Source of the DNA: Muribaculaceae bacterium
GTDB lineage: Bacteria; Bacteroidota; Bacteroidia; Bacteroidales; Muribaculaceae
Length of the DNA stretch: 57,646 nucleotides
NCBI GenBank assembly: GCA_022484565.1
Contig: JAKVKZ010000014.1
Span: 1-57,646 of the forward strand
Reading direction: 5' to 3'
Shown here: piece after piece, positions 50,919-57,646 of the stretch
Position numbering within the stretch: position 1 is the stretch's first letter
Layout: every line of letters begins with the position of its first letter
The notes under the pieces: model-generated
Told to the model about the DNA's origin: nothing
Database searches by the model: none
Seen by the model: the letters and a program-made list of their open reading frames with translations, nothing else
Program-made: the position numbers and the translations under genes

Positions 50919-52292
50919 GTGATTAGAAAAGGAAGATACGGCCAATTCGTTGCTGGCATTTTTACCGCCATGGACCTTTTGTTGCTAAATGCTTTGTATT
51001 TAGTTTATGGTCTGTTCGTGGTTGACCCTGCTGCGCATTTCTTTTCAAAGCAGGTGCTGTTGATGCTTAACATATCTTTTTTCACTGTCATCATTCTGTT
51101 CTCGAGCATCCATAACAAGCGTGTGGTTTATGCTGACCAAGTTATGCTTCAGGCAGTAAAGACGGTTACTTTCCAGGTCATAGTTTTTCTTGCATTGATA
51201 TCATTTATCGATTATAACTTCTCACCTGAAGTCTATTTATTGTTCTATGGTATTTATTTCGTGTGTCTAAGTATATGGTGGATTGTATCGCGCAAACTTC
51301 TAAAACGTTACCGTACTCTTGGATTTAATTTCCGCCGTATAATCATTATAGGAAGTGGTGTGATGGGAGAGCGTCTTCTTGAGGAATTGATGTCCGATTC
51401 AGGTTATGGATATAGAATACTTGGGGTCTTCGACAATAATTCTTCCGGCCTTGGGAAATATTATAAAGGTACTCTCGACAAAGTGGAGCAGTTTGTTAAG
51501 GATAATCTCATTGATGAAATGTTTTGCACGCTGCCTGATACGAGCGACACAGTATCACACTTGGTCAGAATAGCAGAAAACAATGCTGTCGATTTTTATT
51601 ATGTTCCTCAGTTCAGTCGGAATCTTACCCGTCGTTTTCAACTGTTCTCTATTGGCAACATTCCCGTGATGTCGATGCGTCCTAATCCGCTTAATAATTA
51701 TTTTAATAGGATTATTAAGCGACTTTTCGATGTCGTTGTGTCTTCAATAGTCTTGCTGCTTTCTCCAATTGCTTTGATTCCTATTTCAATTGCAATAAAG
51801 CTCTCGTCTCCTGGACCGGTGTTTTTTAAGCAGAAACGTACGGGTTATCGCGGTAAGAGTTTTTCATGCTATAAATTCCGTACAATGCGCGTTAATCACG
51901 ATAGTGACCGAGTTCAAGCAACGGCTAATGACCCGCGTACCACCAAACTTGGTGAATATCTTCGCCATACGAGCATTGATGAACTTCCGCAATTTTTTAA
52001 TGTTTGGCGGGGCGATATGTCGATTGTTGGCCCTCGTCCACACATGCTTAAACATACTGAGGATTACAGTGCGCTTATTGATAAATACATGTTGCGTCAC
52101 ACAATCAAACCCGGTATAACTGGCTGGGCACAGGTCCATGGACTTAGAGGCCAGACAACTAAATTGTGGCAGATGGAAAAACGTGTGGAATACGATGTGT
52201 GGTATGCTGAAAACTGGAATATGATGCTCGATTTGAAGATTATTTTCCTTACTGTTGTGAATTCTTTCAGGGGTGATAAGCATGCCTTTTAA
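50919..52292 (+). CDS. Polyprenyl glycosylphosphotransferase (exopolysaccharide/capsule initiation)
   Basis: A 457-residue inner-membrane enzyme that transfers a sugar-1-phosphate from a UDP-sugar to undecaprenyl phosphate, starting synthesis of a surface glycan. The N-terminal part has four hydrophobic helices and a Rossmann-like cytoplasmic domain (IIIIGSGVMGERLLEELMSD, about 140-160). The C-terminal bacterial sugar-transferase domain begins with a hydrophobic hairpin (about 270-300) and contains GPVFFKQKRTGYRGKSF, CYKFRTM, SIDELPQFFNVWRGDMSIVG and GPRPHM. It resembles WcaJ/CpsE-type enzymes. The start is GTG. It is not inside a glycan cluster here; recQ follows after 12 nt. Confidence 0.93.
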   Translation: MIRKGRYGQFVAGIFTAMDLLLLNALYLVYGLFVVDPAAHFFSKQVLLMLNISFFTVIILFSSIHNKRVVYADQVMLQAVKTVTFQVIVFLALISFIDYNFSPEVYLLFYGIYFVCLSIWWIVSRKLLKRYRTLGFNFRRIIIIGSGVMGERLLEELMSDSGYGYRILGVFDNNSSGLGKYYKGTLDKVEQFVKDNLIDEMFCTLPDTSDTVSHLVRIAENNAVDFYYVPQFSRNLTRRFQLFSIGNIPVMSMRPNPLNNYFNRIIKRLFDVVVSSIVLLLSPIALIPISIAIKLSSPGPVFFKQKRTGYRGKSFSCYKFRTMRVNHDSDRVQATANDPRTTKLGEYLRHTSIDELPQFFNVWRGDMSIVGPRPHMLKHTEDYSALIDKYMLRHTIKPGITGWAQVHGLRGQTTKLWQMEKRVEYDVWYAENWNMMLDLKIIFLTVVNSFRGDKHAF

Positions 52293-52304
52293 ATACTCAT
52301 TTTC

Positions 52305-54122
52305 ATGAACGATATTCTTCGCCGTCAGGCTCTTGCTCTTCTAAAGCGTTTTTACGGCTATACCGACTTTTATCCTCTTCAATGGGAGGTTATTGATTGT
52401 GTAATGTCGGGTAAGGATGCAGTGGTGCTTATGCCCACTGGTGGAGGTAAGTCGATTTGCTATCAGATTCCTGCACTTTTGTCGGATGGTTGTGCCATTG
52501 TCGTTTCGCCTTTATTATCGTTGATGAAAGATCAGGTTGATGCGCTTCTTGCCAACGGCGTGCCTGCAGCTGCTATTAATAGTACTAATAATGATTCTGT
52601 AAATCATGAGATTCTTGAGCAGGTGTATGCTGGGCGTATAAAGTTGCTGTATATTTCTCCTGAGCGTCTGCTTTCAGAGATGCAGTCGTGGGCATCTGAT
52701 ATGAAAATCAGTCTGATTGCCATTGATGAGGCGCATTGCATATCGCAATGGGGACATGATTTCCGTCCTGAGTACACGCAGTTATCAGTGCTGAAGGACC
52801 GATTCCCTTCCGTGCCTGTCATGGCACTTACTGCTACTGCTGACCGTCTTACGCGTCAGGACATCAGCAAACAACTTGGAATTCCTGAAGCCCAATTATT
52901 TATAGATTCATTCGACCGTCCTAATATTGAACTTCGTGTTGCCGCCAATGTTTCAGGTAAACAGAAACTCAGTCGCATTATTGAGTTGATTGATAGTAGT
53001 AAAGGCGGATGCGGCATTATTTATTGTTTGAGCCGCAAGAATGTTGAAACGCTGACTTCACGATTAACGGCTCTTGGTTATAAGGCAGCATCATATCATG
53101 CAGGCTTGCCAAATGATGAGCGTGAGAGGGTTCAGCAGGAATTTCTTAACGATGACATTCAGATTGTCTGTGCTACTATTGCTTTCGGTATGGGAATAAA
53201 CAAGAGCAATGTCCGCTGGGTCATTCATAATAATATGCCGAAAAACATGGAAAGCTACTATCAGGAAATCGGGCGTGCCGGTCGTGATGGATTACCTGCT
53301 GTCGCCCTGATGTTCTATTCTTTTGGTGATGTGCAGGCTCTAATGAGTTTTGCTCACGATTCTGGGCAATCAGCTGTAAATATTGAAAAATTGCATCGTA
53401 TTCAGCAATATGCGGAGTCAACTGTATGCAGAAGACGTATTCTTTTGAATTACTTTAATGAACGATATGACCGCGATTGTGGAAATTGTGATGTATGTGC
53501 TGCACCTCCTGAGCGTATAGACGGCACTATTATATGTCAAATGGCATTAAGTGCAGTTATTCGTACTGGTGAAAAGGTTGGCTTTACAATGCTGATAGAT
53601 ATTCTTCGCGGTTCGCGTAAGGCGGACCTCGTTGCAGCAGGTTTTGATAAGATTAAGACTTACGGGGTAGGGCATGATCTTTCCTTTGCAGCATGGAATG
53701 CTTATTTATTACAGATGTTGCAACTTGGAATCATTGATGTTGCATACGAAGACTCAAATCATATTCACATCACTCCTTATGGTCGGGAAGTGCTTGTTGG
53801 CAAGTCGCCGGTACAACTTTCAAAATTCCATTACGAGAATAAGTTTAATACGCAGGCTAAACAACTGAAAGAATCTACTCAACTTTCATTTGATGATGCC
53901 CTTTTTGCGCTTCTGAAAGAAACCCGTTATGCTTTGGCAAAAGCTCAACATATTGCACCTTATCTTATTTTCAGCGATAAAGTTTTGCAGGTAATTGCAT
54001 CAAACCGACCAGTCTCACGGTCAGAATTTGCTTCGCTATATGGAATAGGAGAGCGCAAGACTGCGCTTTATTGGCGTCAATTCACTTCTGTCGTAATTAA
54101 TTATATGAATTCCAATAAGTAG
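52305..54122 (+). CDS. recQ: ATP-dependent DNA helicase RecQ
   Basis: A 3'-5' helicase for recombination and fork repair. The 605 residues show Walker A MPTGGGKS (43-50), VSPLLSLMKDQVDAL, DEAH box AIDEAHCISQWGHDFRPEY (about residue 138 on), ALTATAD, the aromatic-rich loop, motif VI QEIGRAGRDG, then the zinc-binding RQC cysteines (CRRRILLNYF, CGNCDVC), winged helix, and a C-terminal HRDC domain (about 535-600; YGIGERKTALYW). This is a complete RecQ with the usual domain set. It follows the glycosyltransferase by 12 nt and ends ahead of a terminator shared with the convergent peptidase gene. Confidence 0.95.
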   Translation: MNDILRRQALALLKRFYGYTDFYPLQWEVIDCVMSGKDAVVLMPTGGGKSICYQIPALLSDGCAIVVSPLLSLMKDQVDALLANGVPAAAINSTNNDSVNHEILEQVYAGRIKLLYISPERLLSEMQSWASDMKISLIAIDEAHCISQWGHDFRPEYTQLSVLKDRFPSVPVMALTATADRLTRQDISKQLGIPEAQLFIDSFDRPNIELRVAANVSGKQKLSRIIELIDSSKGGCGIIYCLSRKNVETLTSRLTALGYKAASYHAGLPNDERERVQQEFLNDDIQIVCATIAFGMGINKSNVRWVIHNNMPKNMESYYQEIGRAGRDGLPAVALMFYSFGDVQALMSFAHDSGQSAVNIEKLHRIQQYAESTVCRRRILLNYFNERYDRDCGNCDVCAAPPERIDGTIICQMALSAVIRTGEKVGFTMLIDILRGSRKADLVAAGFDKIKTYGVGHDLSFAAWNAYLLQMLQLGIIDVAYEDSNHIHITPYGREVLVGKSPVQLSKFHYENKFNTQAKQLKESTQLSFDDALFALLKETRYALAKAQHIAPYLIFSDKVLQVIASNRPVSRSEFASLYGIGERKTALYWRQFTSVVINYMNSNK

Positions 54123-54136
54123 GCATTTATTGACAA

Positions 54137-54173
54137 AAAACCGGACTATACAATTATTTGCATGTCCGGTTTT
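54137..54173. terminator. Bidirectional terminator between recQ and the C1 peptidase gene
   Basis: AAAACCGGAC (54137-54146) and GTCCGGTTTT (54164-54173) form a perfect 10-bp stem whose arms supply T-runs in both directions. It sits between converging genes, as expected for a two-way terminator. Confidence 0.85.
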
Positions 54174-54195
54174 GTTATGGTTACTTTAGATCCTT

Positions 54196-55410
54196 TTATA
54201 TTCCCAGTTTCTTGGTAATGTCCTTTGGAATATAATTTTTATTCAGCATTATGTTCAGAGTCTTTGCTAAAAAATATGGCATAGAAACGTAGAAGAATCC
54301 ACCATACAATTGGTTATTGTCCCATGAATTCTGCACCTTATAATATTTATTGCCTTTTTGGTCCACTGCTTTTCCAACAATCAGCATTGCGTGGTCGTCA
54401 GTTGTTTCAAAATTGTCAAACATTTCTTGACGCTTTTCTTGTGTAATTGTCATTTCCTCTACAGGACCAGTTACTTCATATTTCTCTTTGTTACGCTGTT
54501 TTTCTGAAAGTTGGCTCCAGCGTTCGTTCTCTTTTTCGGTTCTGTCAGAGTCGGTCTTTTCTTTAGGCATAATGGCATAGCCGCGTCTGTATTTAAAACC
54601 GCCTTCAGTAACGTCGGCACCCCACAGAACTGTATGACCATTATCAATTGCATTATCAACAATCGCTATGAGGTCGTTCATTTTCACATTGTAGCTTTCA
54701 CCCCATTGCCAATTGTCCTCAACTTCCATTATGAATTTCTCATAGAATGGGTGGTGAGTGAATGATGCGAGTCCCACATAATCATTAAAGTTAAGCCCAA
54801 GTGATTTTGCATAAGTCATAGGGGTGTAATTCTTACCTTTATATGTGAATGATTCAGGCTCAGCGCCAAAATAGGCGTCAAGAATGCCATTGTAACCAGT
54901 GTACCAGGCTTTCGATAACTTTTTGTTTGGATTTTTTACGATGCTGTTCACATATCCGTTCAGCACTTCAAAAACTTCACTGTGGTTGATTTTTTTCTCG
55001 CCGTAATTATTGCCTGCATAAAGGTCTTTAGGCATTGCACCATATTTTTTAAGCACGTAAAGAACGTCAAGCAGACTTCCACCTTGTCCGAAGCGGATAC
55101 TTCCATCCATTCGAACATATTTTTTTGCCTTGTCTTGATAGCATTTGTGTACGGTGTACATTTCGGAAAGCATCTCGTTTTTACCAGTTATTTCAGCAAT
55201 TTCATTTTCAAAAAATGCAGTTCCTGAAAAGCACCAGCATGTTCCTGAATTGCTTTGATTTGTAACGGGTACTGACTTTATCACTTTTACGTCAGTAAAT
55301 TTGAAGCCAGTGCTGTCAGGATTCACAACTCCGTCATCGTCTATTTTAGCATTTGCTGTAATTGAGAGTAATAACGATATCGCTCCGAGTAGAATGTATT
55401 TCTTATTCAT
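54196..55410 (-). CDS. C1-family cysteine peptidase, bleomycin hydrolase/aminopeptidase C-like, secreted
   Basis: A 404-residue exported papain-fold peptidase. The ATG at 55410 gives a clear signal peptide (NKKYILLGAISLLLSITANA) and drops an unlikely 14-residue extension. Catalytic Cys58 lies in NQSNSGTCWCFSG with the oxyanion Gln52, His340 in TDDHAMLIVG and Asn361 in VQNSWD. Two more features fit the C1B (PepC/bleomycin hydrolase) subfamily: a long insertion between the Cys and His, and MDGSIRFGQGGSLLDV. Most C1B enzymes are cytoplasmic; export to the periplasm is a feature of Bacteroidota versions. It has its own promoter and a shared terminator. Confidence 0.92.
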   Translation of the reverse strand: MNKKYILLGAISLLLSITANAKIDDDGVVNPDSTGFKFTDVKVIKSVPVTNQSNSGTCWCFSGTAFFENEIAEITGKNEMLSEMYTVHKCYQDKAKKYVRMDGSIRFGQGGSLLDVLYVLKKYGAMPKDLYAGNNYGEKKINHSEVFEVLNGYVNSIVKNPNKKLSKAWYTGYNGILDAYFGAEPESFTYKGKNYTPMTYAKSLGLNFNDYVGLASFTHHPFYEKFIMEVEDNWQWGESYNVKMNDLIAIVDNAIDNGHTVLWGADVTEGGFKYRRGYAIMPKEKTDSDRTEKENERWSQLSEKQRNKEKYEVTGPVEEMTITQEKRQEMFDNFETTDDHAMLIVGKAVDQKGNKYYKVQNSWDNNQLYGGFFYVSMPYFLAKTLNIMLNKNYIPKDITKKLGI

Positions 55411-55449
55411 TTGATGTGATGTGGTTTTATATTTGATAAATAATGTCAG

Positions 55450-55481
55450 CAAAATTACTGATTTTGTACTCGCTATGCAAA
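55450..55481 (-). promoter_or_regulatory. Promoter of the C1 peptidase gene
   Basis: Minus-strand TTTG (55481-55478), 20-nt spacer, TAATTTTG (55457-55450): full -33/-7 consensus. The leader to the ATG at 55410 is about 35 nt. Confidence 0.7.
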
Positions 55482-55568
55482 TATTATTTGCATTTTCGCT
55501 TTTGGCCTATTTTGCCTATTGTTTGTGCTCCTTTTCTTCTATTTAGGAAGTGTATTTAAACTTTTTCC

Positions 55569-55599
55569 TTTGTTTTTTGTCAAATGATTAGTAATTTTG
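55569..55599 (+). promoter_or_regulatory. Promoter of the first OmpA lipoprotein gene
   Basis: TTTG (55569-55572), 19-nt spacer, TAATTTTG (55592-55599): full -33/-7 consensus. The leader to the ATG at 55665 is about 60 nt. Confidence 0.7.
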
Positions 55600-55664
55600 T
55601 AAAAACTATAGTCCCGATGGGCTGTAAAATATAATTCTTGAATTTAAAATTTAATTGTAGAGTA

Positions 55665-56369
55665 ATGAAAAAGATTCTTAAAACTTTAGCATGCGTTTTT
55701 ATGAGCGCTGCTTTGATTGTTGGTATTTCTGCATGTAACATGTCGAATACCGGTAAAGGAACTTTGTTTGGCGCAGGCGGCGGTGCCGCACTTGGTGCTG
55801 GTATTGGTGCTCTTATTGGTCATGGCCAAGGTGCAGCTATCGGTGCCGCAATTGGTACTGTTGTTGGTGGTACTGCTGGAACTCTTATCGGTAAAAAGAT
55901 GGATAAGCAGAAGGCAGAACTTGAAAAGAGTCTCGCTGGTGTTGCTACAGTTGACACCGTTACGGACAAAAACAATCTTGAAGGCATCAAGGTTACTTTC
56001 AATGAAGGTATATTGTTCAGAACAGGCAAGAGTGACCTCAGTCAGACGGCCATGAATTCACTTGCTCAGTTTGCCACTTCACTCCAGAGCAATCCTTCAA
56101 CTGATGTTTCTATTTATGGTCACACCGACAATACGGGTTCACGTGCCGTTAACGAGAAACTATCAGCTCAGCGTGCTGTAGCAGTTTCCAACTATCTTAC
56201 AGGAGCTGGTGTTTCAGGTAATAGAATGTCAACTAAAGGTCTTGCCTATGATTATCCTGTAGCTTCAAATGATACTCCTGCCGGCCGTGCTCAGAACCGT
56301 CGTGTGGAAATTTACATTACAGCAAATAAGCAGATGATTCAACAGGCTGAGAATGGTACTTTAAAGTAA
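55665..56369 (+). CDS. OmpA-family lipoprotein with glycine-zipper domain
   Basis: A 234-residue envelope lipoprotein starting at the ATG at 55665. The signal peptide (KKILKTLACVFMSAALIVG) ends in the lipobox ISAC. It is followed by a glycine-zipper membrane domain with repeated GxxxG steps (LFGAGGGAALGAGIGALIGH, about 35-80) and a C-terminal OmpA domain (about 115-220) with ILFRTGKSDL, SIYGHTDNTGS, NEKLSAQRAVAVSNYL and AQNRRVEIYI. It anchors to the membrane by lipid and zipper and to peptidoglycan by the OmpA domain; the arrangement resembles YiaD/Omp-A lipoproteins. It has a strong terminator and a paralogue downstream. Confidence 0.92.
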   Translation: MKKILKTLACVFMSAALIVGISACNMSNTGKGTLFGAGGGAALGAGIGALIGHGQGAAIGAAIGTVVGGTAGTLIGKKMDKQKAELEKSLAGVATVDTVTDKNNLEGIKVTFNEGILFRTGKSDLSQTAMNSLAQFATSLQSNPSTDVSIYGHTDNTGSRAVNEKLSAQRAVAVSNYLTGAGVSGNRMSTKGLAYDYPVASNDTPAGRAQNRRVEIYITANKQMIQQAENGTLK

Positions 56370-56395
56370 AATTTTCTTAACCGAAAATAAAAGAT

Positions 56396-56436
56396 GGCCT
56401 TGCGTACATGTTTTTTGGGCGCAAGGCCGTTTTTTT
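56396..56436 (+). terminator. Intrinsic terminator after the first OmpA lipoprotein gene
   Basis: GGCCTTGCG (56396-56404) and CGCAAGGCC (56420-56428) form a perfect 9-bp stem, 15-nt loop, followed by GTTTTTTT. Confidence 0.88.
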
Positions 56437-56459
56437 GCCATTTTTTTGTCCATTCCATG

Positions 56460-56467
56460 TAACTTTG
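56460..56467 (+). promoter_or_regulatory. -7 box of the second OmpA lipoprotein gene
   Basis: TAACTTTG matches TAnnTTTG; leader to the ATG at 56556 of about 80 nt. A second match at 56543-56550 (TAATTTTG) is too near the start codon to serve. Confidence 0.5.
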
Positions 56468-56555
56468 CCCTAAGTTATTAGTCTAAAGCAAAGTTAGAGA
56501 TAAAATTATTAATGTCAGCACAGTTTTCAGAGTGCTGTCAGCTAATTTTGAAGCG

Positions 56556-57236
56556 ATGAAGAAGATTCACTATATTATCATTATGCTTGCGGTGGCCATG
56601 GTTACTGCAAGTTGTCACATGTCCAACCAAAGTGTTGGCTCACTCATTGGCGCATACGGAGGTTCTTTTGTTGGCGCTGGTTTGGGTGCAGCTTTAGGAG
56701 GAAATGGTGCCTCAGAATATATCGGTTCTACGCTTGGGTCGATTACGGGCGAAGTTGTAGGTTCTGAGATTGGATATAATCAGGATAAGAAGCAATATGA
56801 AAAGCAACGGCATGCCAATCAGCAACAGGAGCAATGTGAGCAGCAACAACAAACTGCTCAGGGAAATTCTCAGACTGGGAATGCACCAGTTCAAGTAATA
56901 TTCCCTTCTGGACTGCTTTTCGACAATGGAAGCACTGCTCTTTCCGAATCTGTAAGAACTTCGCTGTCTGAATTTGCTGATACTCTTCGTGCCAATCCTT
57001 CAATGCGCATTGTCATATATGGTTTTTCGGACAATAGCGTCAGTGAATCGCAAAGTCAGCAGATTTCCTACGATAGGGCGAAAGCTGTATTGGGCTTTTT
57101 TATCGGAGCTGGGATTGATGTTAACCGCATGAGGATAGAAGGAGAGGGAAGCAATTATCCTGTGGCCGATAATGCGCAGGAGATGGGCCGTGCTAAAAAT
57201 CGTCGTGTGGAAATATTCCTTCAGAATCCCCGCTGA
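56556..57236 (+). CDS. OmpA-family lipoprotein, divergent paralogue with Gln-rich linker
   Basis: A 226-residue paralogue of the gene just upstream. The lipoprotein signal ends in MVTASC (about 15-20). A shorter glycine-rich segment (VGSLIGAYGGSFVGAGLGAA) is followed by a Gln-rich linker (HANQQQEQCEQQQQTAQ, about 88-104) that the first copy lacks, then the OmpA domain with VIFPSGLLFDNGS, VIYGFSDNS and ENR-type AKNRRVEIFL. In the peptidoglycan-binding region the usual GHTD is GFSD, and NxxLSxxRA is QQISYDRA, so wall binding may be altered. It has a separate promoter, so the pair is probably regulated independently. The duplication looks old. Confidence 0.88.
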   Translation: MKKIHYIIIMLAVAMVTASCHMSNQSVGSLIGAYGGSFVGAGLGAALGGNGASEYIGSTLGSITGEVVGSEIGYNQDKKQYEKQRHANQQQEQCEQQQQTAQGNSQTGNAPVQVIFPSGLLFDNGSTALSESVRTSLSEFADTLRANPSMRIVIYGFSDNSVSESQSQQISYDRAKAVLGFFIGAGIDVNRMRIEGEGSNYPVADNAQEMGRAKNRRVEIFLQNPR

Positions 57237-57389
57237 TTCTGTTAGATGAAAGGTTGCTTGATAGGATAATAAAAATGCAAATTTGCTGTATCTAATTAAA
57301 TGAGTGTTAAAGTTATCCGATGGATTAAACCAAATTATTTTATGGTTGTCAAACATATAATTTTATTAATAATTTAAAGGTAAAGTAAA

Positions 57390-57646
57390 ATGAAAAAGTT
57401 GATTTTCACATTATCAATTGCTCTTATTTCAGCCATGTCACTTATGGCTGCACCAAAAGTTGTTGTTCAAAGCAAGACTGCTCAAGCCGTTAACGCAACT
57501 GCTCAATCATATAAAGCTAACGCAAAAGCTGTTCATGCTGCTGCTGTCAGTGACGCAAAAGCCACTAATGCCGCTGCTGTGAAAGCTCATAAAGACGCTA
57601 AAGCAAAGGTTAAGGCAACAAAGCGTGCTGCAAAGGCCAACGCAAA
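57390..57646 (+). CDS. Ala/Lys-rich exported protein (3'-truncated by window edge)
   Basis: The frame from the ATG at 57390 is open to the window edge: 85 codons. A signal peptide (KKLIFTLSIALISAMSLMAA) is followed by a low-complexity region dominated by Ala and Lys with Asn, Val and His (AVNATAQSYKANAKAVHAAA, then KAHKDAKAKVKATKRAAK), which would be helical and strongly basic. Sequence of this kind is seen in histone-like tails and in some envelope or adhesin-like proteins. I do not recognise a family. The complete length is unknown. The 150 nt upstream contain no clear consensus promoter; the nearest T-rich match is GCAAATTTGC. Confidence 0.65.
   Translation, partial: MKKLIFTLSIALISAMSLMAAPKVVVQSKTAQAVNATAQSYKANAKAVHAAAVSDAKATNAAAVKAHKDAKAKVKATKRAAKANA

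Overview
The window is chromosomal DNA from a member of the Bacteroidota, most likely order Bacteroidales. Evidence: two SusC/SusD outer-membrane pairs, OmpA-type envelope proteins, a type-2 (eukaryote-like) isoleucyl-tRNA synthetase, a DksA relative with a degenerate zinc finger, promoters of the TTTG-N19/20-TAnnTTTG type, almost no Shine-Dalgarno sequences, and a tmRNA tag ending in NYALAA. A Muribaculaceae or Prevotella-like gut species is a guess from protein flavour only. Most of the window is core genome. No phage, transposase, CRISPR array or rRNA was seen.

Layout. 1-6320: end of a CPBP membrane protease, converging on ligA; then an alpha/beta hydrolase, a membrane-anchored Mur ligase and a D-Ala-D-Ala ligase as one unit ending in a hairpin terminator. 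6321-8606: intergenic DNA with a degenerate 79-bp repeat pair, and a DUF4143-type ATPase whose promoter lies in five 17-bp repeats spaced exactly 23 bp apart. 8607-17341: a secreted S41 peptidase, the ileS-dksA-lspA-DUF4296 operon, and a yraN/AlkD-like pair. 17641-24470: purU, hisH-hisA-hisF-hisIE, an FtsE-like ATPase, lysC and lysA, nearly all tightly packed (one-carbon, histidine and lysine/diaminopimelate metabolism). 24582-28934: the first SusCD pair, whose SusC lacks the usual N-terminal carboxypeptidase-like domain; its promoter sits on a 32-bp dyad. 28982-32295: a three-zinc-ribbon membrane protein, a possible small gene remnant, then a von Willebrand A protein coupled to a divergent sigma-factor-like protein. 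32423-32822: ssrA (tmRNA). 33010-45425: minus-strand carbohydrate and envelope block: an SLC45-like sugar transporter, an OmpA protein, a secreted GH31 glycosidase, a GNAT gene remnant, galE and the second SusD/SusC pair. 45938-57646: mostly plus-strand housekeeping and envelope genes: a small conserved-looking protein, a lipoprotein cyclophilin and M16 protease, a DUF349 protein, a polyprenyl glycosylphosphotransferase, recQ, a C1 peptidase, two tandem OmpA lipoproteins and the start of an Ala/Lys-rich exported protein.

The least explained elements are the VWA/sigma-like pair with its inverted-repeat leader, the hydrolase/Mur-ligase/Ddl trio, the 23-bp phased repeats, the dyad on the first SusC promoter and the folded galE 3' end. 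Several likely translation starts lie downstream of the longest-ORF starts; these were chosen from signal peptides, ATG codons and promoter positions. All assignments come from reading motifs and context; no database search was run.
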